From contig NZ_CP039740.1 of the NCBI RefSeq assembly GCF_005153485.1, positions 2,483,001-2,547,000 of the forward strand: a DNA stretch of 64,000 nucleotides, read 5' to 3'. Both the position numbers and the translations under genes were made by a program. Each line of letters opens with the position of its first letter. Positions within the stretch are counted from its first letter, which is position 1. Under the pieces are notes generated by a model, which saw only the letters and a list, made by a program, of their open reading frames with translations, ran no database searches and was not told the origin of the DNA. This DNA comes from Pseudolabrys sp. FHR47. GTDB taxonomy: Bacteria > Pseudomonadota > Alphaproteobacteria > Rhizobiales > Xanthobacteraceae. Positions 10,001 through 18,878 of this stretch are shown here, piece after piece.

Positions 10001-10581
10001 TAATCGAACCGCACCGGCAGATCGAGGCCCGGCGGAAACAGATCGAGAATGCCGCCGCGCACCGCATATTCGCCCGGCTCGCGCACGGTCGAGGCGCGCT
10101 GGTAGCCGTTGAGCTCCAGCCACTCGACCACGCTTTGCATGCCGAGCACATTGCCCGGCGCGACTGACAAAGCATGGGTCGCGGTGAATTCGCGTGCCGG
10201 CACGCGCTGGGTGATGGCATTGGCGGTCGTGACCAGGATCGATGGCTTGTCGCGGCCCTTCACGCGTGCAAGGCGCGACAGGGTCGTCATGCGCTGGGCG
10301 ACGATGGCCGCATTGGGCGACACGCGGTCGTACGGCAGCACGTCCCAGGCGGGAAACTCCATCACCTCGATCTCGGGGCCGAAGAACGACAGCGCGCGCG
10401 AAAGCTGCGCCATGCGCTGGCCGTCGCGGCACACGACCGCCAGCGAGATCGCCGGCGCGCCGGGCCGCGCGGCAATGGCGCGGGCAAGGTCCGCGAGCAC
10501 CAGGCCTTCGGCGCCATCGGCGACCTGCGCCAGAGTCAGCGTGCGGCCTGCCTTGAGCGATTGAGCGGGAGAATGGGCCAT
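7069..10581 (-). CDS. mfd: Transcription-repair coupling factor Mfd
   Basis: 1170 residues, the usual length. Mfd displaces RNA polymerase stalled at template lesions and recruits UvrA for strand-specific excision repair. Visible parts in order: a UvrB-like N-terminal module (residues 1-400, with a degenerate helicase fold), the RNA polymerase interaction domain (GDLVVHVDHGIGRFIGL, about 500-560), the RecG-like translocase with Walker A GDVGFGKTE and the DEEQHFG box, the QLRGRVGRS motif VI, and the C-terminal TRCF domain. It starts with ATG 29 bp downstream of sdhE on the same strand, so the two may be co-transcribed. uvrA lies in the same window. Confidence 0.98.
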   Translation of the reverse strand: MAHSPAQSLKAGRTLTLAQVADGAEGLVLADLARAIAARPGAPAISLAVVCRDGQRMAQLSRALSFFGPEIEVMEFPAWDVLPYDRVSPNAAIVAQRMTTLSRLARVKGRDKPSILVTTANAITQRVPAREFTATHALSVAPGNVLGMQSVVEWLELNGYQRASTVREPGEYAVRGGILDLFPPGLDLPVRFDYFGDSVESIKTFDPQTQRSELPMSKLDLVPVAEFQLITETIRRFRTGYVSQFGAAGPDDLLYEAVTEGRRYPGMEHWLPLFHDGMDTLFDYLPETPVALEALADDAVDQRLAQIKDYYEARAEALKDGVTPAYKPMPADKLYLTDVEWKERLGQLAVAKLNPFDLPPTADVIDIGATPGHNFVTERTEPGANVFEAVARHVNTLQADGKRVVIALWSEGARERMAHVLADHKLVNLKSVGSWQQVVAAPKHEISLAVLGIDAGFVTDDAAVISEQDILGDRLVRTRKAARRADNFIQEATSLSTGDLVVHVDHGIGRFIGLQPITVNGATQDCLEIHYAEGAKLFLPVVNVELLSRYGSEQTNVELDRLGSSNWQARKARMKKRILEMAGELIRIAAARQLREAPKLTVTPGAYDEFAAGFPYEETDDQLTAIDATLNDLASGRPMDRLVCGDVGFGKTEIALRAAFDAVMNGKQVAVVVPTTLLARQHFKNFSERFRGFPVNVAQLSRLVPAAQLTANKKGLADGSVDIVIGTHAVLGKAIKFKDLGLVVVDEEQHFGVSHKERLKSLRAEVHVLTLTATPIPRTLQLALTGVRDLSIIASPPVDRLAVRTFVTPFDPLVVREALLREKYRGGQAFYVCPRIEDLAEAKDFLDKHVPEVRVVVAHGQMAPTVLEDIMSAFYDGQYDVLLSTTIVESGLDIPTANTLIVHRADMFGLAQLYQLRGRVGRSKLRAYALLTLPVNRTITPQAERRLKVLQSLDTLGAGFQLASHDLDIRGAGNLLGEEQSGHIKEVGFELYQQMLEEAVTSAKAGITEIVADRWSPQITIGMPILIPEDYVADLSVRLALYRRLADMEEERDIDSFAAEMVDRFGSLPKDVEHLLQIVQIKALCRRANIDKLDAGPKGAVLSFRDNEFANPEGLMIFIRDHAASVKVRNDKNGQRLVFLDEWDRPEERLKGAMAIVRRLSSIAIKAKAA

Positions 10582-10610
10582 CGAATTCCAGTCGTCTTGT
10601 CGTCAGGGTC

Positions 10611-10895
10611 TTAAGGGCGCTGGCCGTGAAAGGTGCGCAGCTTACGGAACAACGGCGTGTCGAGATCGGCCGGAGGCGTTTCCGAGCCATTGACCCAGGC
10701 GAACATCTGCTGGTCCGGGATGTCGAGCCAGCCTTCGACCTCAGTGAGTTCGGTCTCGCTAAGGTTCATCAGCTCGGCATCGGCGAAGCCGCCCATGACC
10801 AGGTCCATCTCCCGGATGCCGCGGTGCCAGAGCCGGAACTTCAGCTTGCGAAGCCTGAGGTCCAACCCTTCGCTCGAGATTTCGGTGCCACTCAA
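10611..10895 (-). CDS. sdhE: FAD assembly factor SdhE (succinate dehydrogenase flavinylation)
   Basis: Small soluble protein of 94 residues (formerly DUF339/YgfY). It helps attach FAD covalently to the SdhA subunit of succinate dehydrogenase. The signature RGIREMD (RGxxE) is present in the first third, followed by the typical acidic helical region ending in WLDIPDQQMFAWVNG. It begins with a TTG, preceded by GGAG at a good distance. It sits between mfd and the divergent recG, the usual alphaproteobacterial neighbourhood. Confidence 0.95.
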   Translation of the reverse strand: MSGTEISSEGLDLRLRKLKFRLWHRGIREMDLVMGGFADAELMNLSETELTEVEGWLDIPDQQMFAWVNGSETPPADLDTPLFRKLRTFHGQRP

Positions 10896-10970
10896 GGGAG
10901 TTCTCCAACGCCAAAAACCCGGACGGTGCCGGGCGCGGGGTTATATAGGACGCATGACGGCCAAAGTCAC

Positions 10971-11087
10971 CGTCATGCCCGCACTTGTTGCGGGCATCCA
11001 CGTCTTTGATGCCGTGAAGAAGACGTGGATGCCCGGGGCATAGGCGTCGCGCAAGCGACGCCGTCCTTTCGGACGGCTATGCCCGGC
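10971..11087 (+). repeat. Palindromic intergenic element (three consecutive hairpin modules)
   Basis: Fills most of the gap between divergent sdhE and recG. Three palindromic modules are visible. ATGCCCGCA pairs with TGCGGGCAT. A perfect 15-bp pair lies at 10992-11006 and 11020-11034. A three-way structure follows, with an outer stem of about 7 bp (11036-11042 with 11078-11084) enclosing two inner hairpins, GGCGTCGC/GCGACGCC with a GCAA loop and GTCC/GGAC. It has no coding potential and resembles the REP-like elements scattered through Bradyrhizobium-type genomes. Confidence 0.75.
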
Positions 11088-11129
11088 CATGATGGCGTGT
11101 GAAGCGGGCGACTGGCATAAAGTGTCCTC

Positions 11130-13226
11130 ATGCGCCCGCCTCGCCTCAATCCCCTGTTCGCCTCGATCACCAGCCTGCCCGGCGTCGGGCCGAAGCTGGC
11201 GGTGCTCTATGGCCGCCTGCTGGGCCGCGAGGAGCCGCGCGTCATCGATCTCCTGCTGCACATGCCGTCCGGCACGATCGACCGGCGCGCCCGGCCGAAG
11301 CTCAACGAGGTTCAGCCGGGCCAGGTCGTCACCGTCTCGGTTACCGTGGAGGAACACCGACCGCCGCCGCCGAACCGGCCGCGCGCGCCGTATCGCGTCG
11401 TTACTTCTGACGAGACCAACACGCTGACGCTGACCTTCTTCCACGCCAAGCGGGACTATCTGGAGAAGCTGCTACCGGTCGGCGAGAAACGCTACGTCTC
11501 CGGCACCGCCGAGTTCTACGACGGCAGCTTGCAGATGGTTCATCCCGACCGCGTCGTGGACGAGAAAGGGTTTGCCGACTTGCCTTTGGTCGAGCCGGTC
11601 TATCCGCTGACCGAAGGCCTCAACCTCGGCAATGTCCGCCGCGCCATGGACGGCGCGCTGACACGCATTCCCGAATTGCCGGAGTGGCAGGACGAAGCCT
11701 GGGTGTCGCGCGAACGCTTGCCCGGCTTTGCCGAGGCGCTGCGCAGCCTGCACAAGCCGCAGGACCCGCACGATGTCACGCCCGAGAGCCTCGCCTTCAC
11801 GCGGCTGGCCTTCGACGAACTGCTCGCCGGCCAACTGGCGCTCGCTCTGATGCGCGCACATATGCGCCGGCAGGCCGGTCGCGGCACGTCGAGCGAGGGC
11901 CTGCTGCGGGCCAAAATCATGAAAGCCCTGCCCTACACGCTGACGCATTCGCAGCAGCAGGCGGTGAACGACATCGTCAACGATCTCGCTCTGCCGCAGC
12001 GCATGTTGCGGCTGGTGCAGGGCGATGTCGGCTCCGGCAAGACGGTGGTGGCGCTGATCGCGGCCGCGACCGTCATCGAGGCCGGGCGGCAGGCGGCACT
12101 GATGGCGCCGACCGAAATTCTGGCGCGGCAGCACTTCGCCACTATCGAACCTTTGGCCAAGGCCGCCGGCATTCATGTCGCCATCCTCACCGGCCGCGAA
12201 CGCGGCGGCGAGCGCACGGCCATCCTCGATCGGCTCGCGCTCGGCGAGATCGACCTCGTCGTCGGTACGCACGCGCTGTTCCAGGACGAGGTGCTGTTTC
12301 ACGACCTGGCGCTTGCCATCGTCGATGAGCAGCACCGCTTCGGCGTGCATCAGCGTCTCGCGCTGACGCAGAAGGGCGAATCCGTCGATGTGCTGGTTCT
12401 GACCGCGACGCCGATCCCACGCACCCTTGTGCTCACTTATTTCGGCGACATGGACATTTCCGAATTGCGCGAAAAGCCGCCCGGCCGCCAGCCGATCGAC
12501 ACCCGCACCATCGCGCTCGACCGCGTCGGCGACGTCGAGGATGCCATCGGCCGCGCCATCGCCGAGGGCAAACGCGCCTACTGGGTCTGCCCGCTGGTCG
12601 AGGAATCCGAGAAGATCGATCTTGCCGCCGCCGAAGCGCGTTACGAGGACCTGCGGCAGAGGTTCGGGGCCAAGGTCGATCTCGTGCACGGCAAGATGAA
12701 AGCCGCCGAGAAGGACGCCGCCATGGCGCGCTTTGCCGCGGGGCAGAGCCAGTTGCTCATCGCCACCACGGTGATCGAGGTCGGCGTCGATGTGCCGGAA
12801 GCAACCATCATGGTGATCGAGCACGCTGAACGCTTCGGACTGGCGCAGCTCCACCAGTTGCGCGGGCGAGTCGGCCGCGGTTCGGGCAAGTCGACCTGCC
12901 TCCTGCTCTACAAGGGTCCGCTCGGCGAAACCGCCAAGGCGCGCCTAGCCATCCTGCGCGAGAGCGAAGACGGCTTCCGCATCGCCGAGGAAGACTTGCG
13001 CCTGCGCGGTGAAGGCGATCTGCTCGGCACGCGGCAGTCCGGCCTTCCCGGCTTTTCCGTCGCGCGGCTGGAAGTGCACGGCAAATATCTCGGCGCCGCG
13101 CGGGACGACGCCAAGCTGATCCTGGAGCGCGACCCGCAGTTGCAGGGCGAACGCGGGCAGGCCTTGCGCCACCTGCTCTATCTGTTCGGCAAAGACGAGG
13201 CGATCAAGCTGGTAAGGGCGGGGTAA
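11130..13226 (+). CDS. recG: ATP-dependent DNA helicase RecG
   Basis: 698 residues, full length. RecG unwinds branched DNA and reverses stalled replication forks. The N-terminal wedge/OB domain (residues 1-250) is followed by helicase domain 1, with Walker A QGDVGSGKT and the DEQHRFG box, and helicase domain 2 with QLRGRVGRGSGKS and the ATTVIEVGVDVP motif. The C-terminal wedge contact region is intact. It starts with ATG, without a strong ribosome binding site. It is divergent from sdhE-mfd. Confidence 0.98.
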   Translation: MRPPRLNPLFASITSLPGVGPKLAVLYGRLLGREEPRVIDLLLHMPSGTIDRRARPKLNEVQPGQVVTVSVTVEEHRPPPPNRPRAPYRVVTSDETNTLTLTFFHAKRDYLEKLLPVGEKRYVSGTAEFYDGSLQMVHPDRVVDEKGFADLPLVEPVYPLTEGLNLGNVRRAMDGALTRIPELPEWQDEAWVSRERLPGFAEALRSLHKPQDPHDVTPESLAFTRLAFDELLAGQLALALMRAHMRRQAGRGTSSEGLLRAKIMKALPYTLTHSQQQAVNDIVNDLALPQRMLRLVQGDVGSGKTVVALIAAATVIEAGRQAALMAPTEILARQHFATIEPLAKAAGIHVAILTGRERGGERTAILDRLALGEIDLVVGTHALFQDEVLFHDLALAIVDEQHRFGVHQRLALTQKGESVDVLVLTATPIPRTLVLTYFGDMDISELREKPPGRQPIDTRTIALDRVGDVEDAIGRAIAEGKRAYWVCPLVEESEKIDLAAAEARYEDLRQRFGAKVDLVHGKMKAAEKDAAMARFAAGQSQLLIATTVIEVGVDVPEATIMVIEHAERFGLAQLHQLRGRVGRGSGKSTCLLLYKGPLGETAKARLAILRESEDGFRIAEEDLRLRGEGDLLGTRQSGLPGFSVARLEVHGKYLGAARDDAKLILERDPQLQGERGQALRHLLYLFGKDEAIKLVRAG

Positions 13227-13256
13227 AACGCGCTTGCCTTAGCCCGCCTTCCGCCA

Positions 13257-14024
13257 CTACTCCACCGTTTCCCTCGCCTTCGCCAGTTGCGCCATCCGTG
13301 CGGTGGCAGCGAGATCGGCGAGCTTCTTCTGCGCATCCTTGTCGGCGCCCGGCTGCACCATGCCGGCGGACATGATCAGGGTCATTGCGCTTTCAACGCC
13401 GACATCGATCTCGATCAGCTTGTTGCGCGGCACGAAGAAGAAAAAGCCGGTGGTCGGGTTCGGTGTACACGGCAGGAACACCGAGACATTGTCCGGCTCC
13501 GGCAGACTCGCGGCGATGGAGCCCGCCGGCGGCTGCGAGATGAAGACCAGAGACCACATGCCCGGCGCCGGAAACTCCACCAGCGCCACCTTGCGGAAGC
13601 TCGATCCCGATTTCGAGAACAGGGTCTCGAAGATCTGCTTCATGGTCTTGTAGACCGGACGCACGATCGGCATGCGGTTGAGGATACCCTCGCCTAGTTC
13701 GACCAGCGTCCGGCCGACGAGATTGGCGGCGAGGAAGCCGAGCAGTGTCAGCGCCACGATAGCGATGACCAGACCGGTACCGGGGATCGGCCACGGCAGA
13801 TAAGTTTCGGGCCGGTATGGTTCCGGAATAAACGGTCGCACCCAGTTATCGACCCAGGTGATAAACGACCAGGTCAGATAAACCGTGATGAACAGCGGCC
13901 CGGCGACGACAAGGCCGGTGAGGAAATAGTTGCGCAGGCGTCCGGCCAGGCTGGTGTGCGAAGACGCCATCTCCCTGACGTCTTCGGACATCGCCTCGCC
14001 CGGCTTCTGTTCCGTCTCGCTCAT
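13257..14024 (-). CDS. DUF502 family membrane protein
   Basis: 255 residues from the ATG at 14024; an in-frame ATG at 14066 would add 14 unlikely residues. Two transmembrane segments are visible (about residues 35-60 and 85-110). A conserved soluble region follows, with GRTLVELGEGILNRMPIVRP, VYKTMKQIFETL and FLPCTPNPTTGFFFFVP, which are typical of DUF502. The molecular function is unknown. It is widespread in alphaproteobacteria and plants. It is convergent with recG, and glmS lies just upstream on the same strand. Confidence 0.9.
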   Translation of the reverse strand: MSETEQKPGEAMSEDVREMASSHTSLAGRLRNYFLTGLVVAGPLFITVYLTWSFITWVDNWVRPFIPEPYRPETYLPWPIPGTGLVIAIVALTLLGFLAANLVGRTLVELGEGILNRMPIVRPVYKTMKQIFETLFSKSGSSFRKVALVEFPAPGMWSLVFISQPPAGSIAASLPEPDNVSVFLPCTPNPTTGFFFFVPRNKLIEIDVGVESAMTLIMSAGMVQPGADKDAQKKLADLAATARMAQLAKARETVE

Positions 14025-14088
14025 GCGCAACCCGCCTACGAACTCAAAAAGACCGAAACGGCCCATTCGCCGCCGGTCGGGCCGCAGT

Positions 14089-15915
14089 CTACTCCACCGT
14101 GACGGATTTCGCGAGGTTGCGCGGCTGGTCGACGTCGGTGCCGATGGCCGCAGCCGTGTGATAGGCCATGAGCTGCACCGGGATCGAATAGACCAGCGGC
14201 GTCACGGTCGAGGCCATTTCCGGCAGGATCAGTGTCTCCAGCGACTCGATGGTCGCCTCCTCGGCGCCCTTGGGATCGGTGATGAGGATGATCTTGCCGC
14301 CGCGCGCGGCCACTTCCTGCATGTTCGACACCGTCTTCTCGAACACCCGGTCATGCGGCGCGATCACGATCACCGGCATGGTCTCGTCGATCAGCGCGAT
14401 CGGTCCATGCTTGAGTTCACCGGCGGCATAGCCTTCCGCGTGGATATAGGAGATTTCCTTGAGCTTGAGTGCCCCTTCGAGCGCAATCGGGAACGAGGTG
14501 CCGCGGCCGAGATAGAGCACGTCGTGCACCTTGGCGAGATCGTGCGACAGCTTCTCGATCTGCGGCTCCAGCATCAGTGCCTGCGCCATCAGGCGCGGCA
14601 CCGCAATCAGCGCCTGAACCAGCTTCCTCTCGTCATCCTCCGACAGGTGGCCGCGCGCGCGGCCGGCGGCCAGCGCCAGACAGGCCAGCACGGCGAGCTG
14701 GCAGGTGAAGGCCTTGGTCGAAGCGACGCCGATTTCGGGGCCGGCCAAGGTCGGCATCACCACGTCGCTTTCGCGGGCGATGGTCGACGAGGTGACATTC
14801 ACCACCGATAGGACGTGCTGCTTCATCTCCTTGGCGTAACGCAAGGTCGCCAAAGTATCGGCGGTCTCGCCCGACTGCGAGATGAAGAGCGCGAGATCAC
14901 CCTCCTCCAGCGGAGCGCCGCGATAACGGAATTCGGAGGCGATATCGATTTCGACCGGCAATTTGGCGAAGCGCTCGAACCAGTATTTGGCGACCAACCC
15001 GGCATAGAACGCGGTGCCGCAGGCCGAGATCGACAGCCGCTTGAGCTTCGTCCAGTCGAACGGTAGCTTGCCCGGCAAGGCCACGCGCTCGCCGACCATG
15101 TCGATGTAATGCGCCAATGTATGGCCGACCACTTCCGGCTGCTCGTGGATTTCCTTGGCCATGAAGTGCTTGTGATTGCCCTTGTCGACGAGTTGGGCTG
15201 TGACCGAGGATTTGACGATCGGCCGCTTGACCACGTTGTCCTGGGCGTCGCGCACGGACGCGCTGGTGTGCGTGAGCACCACCCAGTCGCCGTCGTCGAG
15301 ATAGCTGATCGTATCGGTGAATGGCGACAGCGCGATGGCGTCGGAGCCGAGATACATCTCGCCCTTGCCGTAACCCACCGCGAGCGGCGAACCCTTGCGC
15401 GCGCCGATCAGCAAATCGTCCTCACCGGTGAACAAGAAGGCGAGCGCGAAGGCGCCGCGGAGTTCCTTGAGTGTCGCCGCAACGGCATCGGCCGGCGACT
15501 TGCCCTTCTGCATGTAATCGGTGACGAGATGCGCGACGACTTCGGTATCGGTTTCGCTGGCGAACTTGTGGCCGGCGGCGATGAGCTTCTCGCGCAGTTC
15601 GCGGAAATTCTCGATGATGCCGTTGTGGACGACCGCGACCTTGTCGGTCGCGTGCGGATGAGCATTGCTTTCAGTCGGCTTGCCATGCGTCGCCCAGCGC
15701 GTATGGCCGATGCCGGTGTTGCCTGACAGCGGCTCCTCTTTGAGCCTCGCCTCCAGCGCCTGCAACTTGCCTTCGGCGCGGCGGCGTCCCATGACGCCAT
15801 GATCGAGCGTGGCGACGCCGGCCGAGTCATAGCCGCGATATTCGAGCCGCTTGAGCGCATCGACCAGTTGGCCGGCAACCGGCCTGGTCCCGAGAATTCC
15901 GACAATCCCGCACAT
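14089..15915 (-). CDS. glmS: Glutamine-fructose-6-phosphate aminotransferase (isomerizing)
   Basis: 608 residues. It makes glucosamine-6-phosphate, the first step of UDP-GlcNAc synthesis for peptidoglycan and LPS. The N-terminal class II amidotransferase domain opens with MCGIVGILG, where Cys2 is the nucleophile, and contains GHTRWATHG. Two SIS isomerase domains follow (SACGTAFYAGL, SQSGETADT, LGRGTSFPIALEGALKLKE), ending in the typical KSVTVE. glmU, which acts in the same pathway, is the next gene on the same strand. Confidence 0.98.
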   Translation of the reverse strand: MCGIVGILGTRPVAGQLVDALKRLEYRGYDSAGVATLDHGVMGRRRAEGKLQALEARLKEEPLSGNTGIGHTRWATHGKPTESNAHPHATDKVAVVHNGIIENFRELREKLIAAGHKFASETDTEVVAHLVTDYMQKGKSPADAVAATLKELRGAFALAFLFTGEDDLLIGARKGSPLAVGYGKGEMYLGSDAIALSPFTDTISYLDDGDWVVLTHTSASVRDAQDNVVKRPIVKSSVTAQLVDKGNHKHFMAKEIHEQPEVVGHTLAHYIDMVGERVALPGKLPFDWTKLKRLSISACGTAFYAGLVAKYWFERFAKLPVEIDIASEFRYRGAPLEEGDLALFISQSGETADTLATLRYAKEMKQHVLSVVNVTSSTIARESDVVMPTLAGPEIGVASTKAFTCQLAVLACLALAAGRARGHLSEDDERKLVQALIAVPRLMAQALMLEPQIEKLSHDLAKVHDVLYLGRGTSFPIALEGALKLKEISYIHAEGYAAGELKHGPIALIDETMPVIVIAPHDRVFEKTVSNMQEVAARGGKIILITDPKGAEEATIESLETLILPEMASTVTPLVYSIPVQLMAYHTAAAIGTDVDQPRNLAKSVTVE

Positions 15916-16056
15916 GCGCTAGGGCCCGCCCCTTTTGAAAATTTGAATAATGCTGTAGCGGCCGCGGCAACGGCGCTGAAATCAAAACCTGTTTCGCCGT
16001 ATGTCAGCGGACGTTAACCGCGAAGAGCCTCAAAAACCTTAACGGCCCACGTACAG

Positions 16057-17427
16057 TTAGCTCTTGGCCTTTTTCATTTTGTTGTAAAGCTCGCGCAAGC
16101 GCGACGCGCCGCCTTCCTTGTTGACCTGATGGCCGCGCGCGATCGCCAACGCATCGGCCGGCACGTCCTTGGTCACCACCGAGCCGGAACCCACATAGGC
16201 GCCATCGCCGATTTTCACCGGCGCCACCAGCGACGAATTGGTGCCGATGAAGGCGCCGGCGCCGATATCGGTAAGGTGTTTGTTCACACCGTCATAATTG
16301 CAGGTAATCGTGCCAGCGCCGATATTGGCCTTGGCGCCGACCCGCGCATCGCCGATGTAAGCCAGATGATTGGCCTTGGCGCCGTCTTCAATCGTCGCCG
16401 CCTTCACCTCGACGAAATTGCCAATGTGCACGTCCTGCCCAAGCTTCGCGCCGGGGCGCAGCCGCGCGAAGGGGCCGACGCGCGCGCCTCTACCGACCAC
16501 CGCGCCTTCCAGATGCGAGAACGAGCGAATGGTAGCACCATCTTCGACCGCGACTCCGGGACCGAACACCACATTCGGCTCGACGGTCACGTCCTTGCCG
16601 AACGTCGTGTCGGACGAAAGAAATACCGTCTCCGGCGCGATCAGCGTGACGCCCGCTTCCATCGCCGCCGCACGCAGGCGCTGCTGCAGCACTGCTTCGG
16701 CCTCGGCCAGTTGCGCCTTGGTGTTGATGCCGCGCACGTCGTCCTCGTCGGTTTCGATTACAGTGGCCTTCAGGCCCATGTCGCGGGCGATCGCCACCGC
16801 ATCGGTGAGATAGTACTCGCCCTTGGCATTGTCATTGCCGATGCGACCCAGAATTTTGAGCGCCGACGCGCCGGCCAACGCCATCAGGCCACCGTTGCAG
16901 AGCGTAATCTTGCGCTGGTCGGGCGTCGCATCCTTGTCCTCGACGATGGCGACCAGGTCATCGCCCTTCATGACCATCCGACCATAGCCGCTCGGATCCT
17001 TCGGCCGGAAGCCGAGCGCCGTCACCGCCGCGCCGCCTGCAATCGCAGCACGCAGGCGGCTCAATGTTTCCGGGCGCACCAGCGGTGTGTCGGCGAACAT
17101 GACGAGAATGTCATCGGCGCCCTTGGTGATGGCGTCGCGCGCCGCCAGCACGGCATGAGCCGTGCCGAGGCGATCGCGCTGTTCGAAAACGCTCGCGCCC
17201 GAGGCGATGGCCTTAGCTTCGTTCGCGACATCGTCGCGGCCGGGGCCGACCACCACCGCGATGTCCGCGCCACCCGCTTTCATCGCTGCGGTCAGGACAT
17301 GAGCAACCAGACTCTTGTGGCCGACGGCGTGCAGCACCTTGGGCAGGCTGGAGCGCATGCGCGTGCCCTCGCCGGCCGCGAGCACGATGGCTAGGCAGGA
17401 TCGGTTCGAGCCTTTCGGTTGGTGCAT
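16057..17427 (-). CDS. glmU: Bifunctional UDP-GlcNAc diphosphorylase / glucosamine-1-phosphate N-acetyltransferase
   Basis: 456 residues. The N-terminal uridyltransferase carries [18 protein letters not shown] near residue 15. The C-terminal part is a left-handed beta-helix acetyltransferase with hexapeptide repeats and the conserved [10 protein letters not shown] stretch. It converts GlcN-1-P to UDP-GlcNAc. It is located 141 bp upstream of glmS on the same strand, so the two probably form one pathway unit. It starts with ATG. Confidence 0.98.
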   Translation of the reverse strand: MHQPKGSNRSCLAIVLAAGEGTRMRSSLPKVLHAVGHKSLVAHVLTAAMKAGGADIAVVVGPGRDDVANEAKAIASGASVFEQRDRLGTAHAVLAARDAITKGADDILVMFADTPLVRPETLSRLRAAIAGGAAVTALGFRPKDPSGYGRMVMKGDDLVAIVEDKDATPDQRKITLCNGGLMALAGASALKILGRIGNDNAKGEYYLTDAVAIARDMGLKATVIETDEDDVRGINTKAQLAEAEAVLQQRLRAAAMEAGVTLIAPETVFLSSDTTFGKDVTVEPNVVFGPGVAVEDGATIRSFSHLEGAVVGRGARVGPFARLRPGAKLGQDVHIGNFVEVKAATIEDGAKANHLAYIGDARVGAKANIGAGTITCNYDGVNKHLTDIGAGAFIGTNSSLVAPVKIGDGAYVGSGSVVTKDVPADALAIARGHQVNKEGGASRLRELYNKMKKAKS

Positions 17428-17546
17428 GCGAGTGAACTCAAGGTGTTAGCGGGGCGGGCGACGCCACGGCCCAAGTTTCAAAGGCCAGCAATGCCGGATT
17501 CTGCTAATGTTTTCAATGACCTGATTCGTCGCTTTCGAGGGCAGCT

Positions 17547-18428
17547 ATGGCCGACGCGTTTGACCCGCCGGAACACGGGCCGTTGCGTGATAACACGCTT
17601 ATGTGGCGCTTGAGCCTCTGGGGCGGCGCCGCGACCGTGGCCGTCGCCGCGACGCTGTTGATATTGAACGCCGACCTCGGTCTCGACCGCGTTGTGCTGG
17701 CCCTGTCGCAGCCGGCGCCAGCGCAGCAGGCCGCGGTCGAAGACACGCTTCTCAAGCGCGTCGAGGCGCAGCGTGCCGAGGAAAATCGCCGCCTTGAGAC
17801 GCGGCTGCGCGAACTCGCGGCCGACCGCGACAAGCTCAGCGCCCGCCTGGCGGCGCTGGAGCAGAACTTCAGCGACCTCACCGGTTCGATCAAACGCGAT
17901 ATTTCCGCGGTTGCTGCCACCGCGCTCGCGGCCAAGCAGGAGACGCCACAGGCTGCCGCGCCCGCGCCGGTGCTGACGGCCCCTCCGGTCACCACGGCAG
18001 CCCCCATCGTTCGGCCCGAGCCGGCACCGCAGCCATCGCCTGCCGAAGTCCCAGCCCGCGCCGACGTCGCGGCTGAGAAGCCACCGCAAATGGTGAACGT
18101 CCCGATGCCGCCCACCCGTGTTGCGACAGCGACGCAAGCAGCGCCCGAAGAGCCGCGCAAGCCCGAGCTTGGCGTTGATCTCGGCGGCGCGCGCTCCATG
18201 GAAATCCTGCAGGCCCGCTGGGTGGCCGTGAAGGCCAATTTCGGCCCGGTGATCGAGGGGCTGCGTCCGCTGGCCGGTTACGACGATCGGCCGGGCATCA
18301 TTCCCTACCGGCTCATCGTCGGCCCGCTGCCGAATGGCGCTGCGGCGGCGCAGATCTGCTCGCGCCTGCATGCGTCGAAAGTGCCGTGCCGTCCCGTCGA
18401 TTACGCCGGCGAGAAACTCGTCCCGTAG
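17547..18428 (+). CDS. Single-span membrane protein with coiled coil and SPOR-like C-terminus (function unknown)
   Basis: 293 residues. A short cytoplasmic N-terminus is followed by one transmembrane segment (about 21-43), a coiled-coil stretch rich in Arg, Glu and Leu (about 62-115), and a long Pro/Ala-rich linker (about 135-210). The C-terminal region contains YRLIVGPLPNGAAAAQICSRL and then PCRPVDYAGEKL. That order resembles SPOR peptidoglycan-binding domains, although I could not confirm the fold. It is divergent from glmU, which makes a cell-wall role plausible but not shown. The ATG is preceded by GAGGGCAGCT. Confidence 0.7.
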   Translation: MADAFDPPEHGPLRDNTLMWRLSLWGGAATVAVAATLLILNADLGLDRVVLALSQPAPAQQAAVEDTLLKRVEAQRAEENRRLETRLRELAADRDKLSARLAALEQNFSDLTGSIKRDISAVAATALAAKQETPQAAAPAPVLTAPPVTTAAPIVRPEPAPQPSPAEVPARADVAAEKPPQMVNVPMPPTRVATATQAAPEEPRKPELGVDLGGARSMEILQARWVAVKANFGPVIEGLRPLAGYDDRPGIIPYRLIVGPLPNGAAAAQICSRLHASKVPCRPVDYAGEKLVP

Positions 18429-18494
18429 CGCGCGCGGTTTGCTCTCGATCCTGCGCGGCGGCATACTCCGCCGCGCCTGACGACGAGAGAATTC

Positions 18495-18878
18495 ATGGAA
18501 CCGCACAAACTGTTTTTGCCCAGCGCCCGCGCCACCAATGTCTTGATGATCATCGGCTTTTCCGCGCTCGGTTATGCACTCTATGTGCGCTACATGGGCA
18601 TCGAACAGTCCGGCGTGGGGCTTGCCTGCAATGCCGGCCTCGATACCTGGATGTGCACGCAGCGGCGGGTCTTTGCCGCGCTGTTCGACCGTTCGCTGAT
18701 CGGCGCCACCGCCGTCGTACTGGCGGCGATCCATCTCTTGCGGCCAACGCTCATCATTTTTGCACTGGCGCTCGCCACCGCGCTGATGGGCGTGGTGCTC
18801 TACAATGTCATGCTGTCGGCGCTGGCGATCGGGCTTCTGGTGCTCAGCTTTGCGCGTCGCGTACCCGAACCAGACTGA
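18495..18878 (+). CDS. Hypothetical integral membrane protein
   Basis: 127 residues with three to four hydrophobic helices (about 15-32, 65-85, 88-108, 108-122) and a loop containing two cysteines (LACNAGLDTWMCTQ). I do not recognise the family. Paired Cys residues in a periplasmic loop could form a disulfide. Its 3' end overlaps the 3' end of the convergent ndvC-like gene by 35 bp. The GAGAGAATTC ahead of the ATG acts as ribosome binding site. Confidence 0.65.
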   Translation: MEPHKLFLPSARATNVLMIIGFSALGYALYVRYMGIEQSGVGLACNAGLDTWMCTQRRVFAALFDRSLIGATAVVLAAIHLLRPTLIIFALALATALMGVVLYNVMLSALAIGLLVLSFARRVPEPD

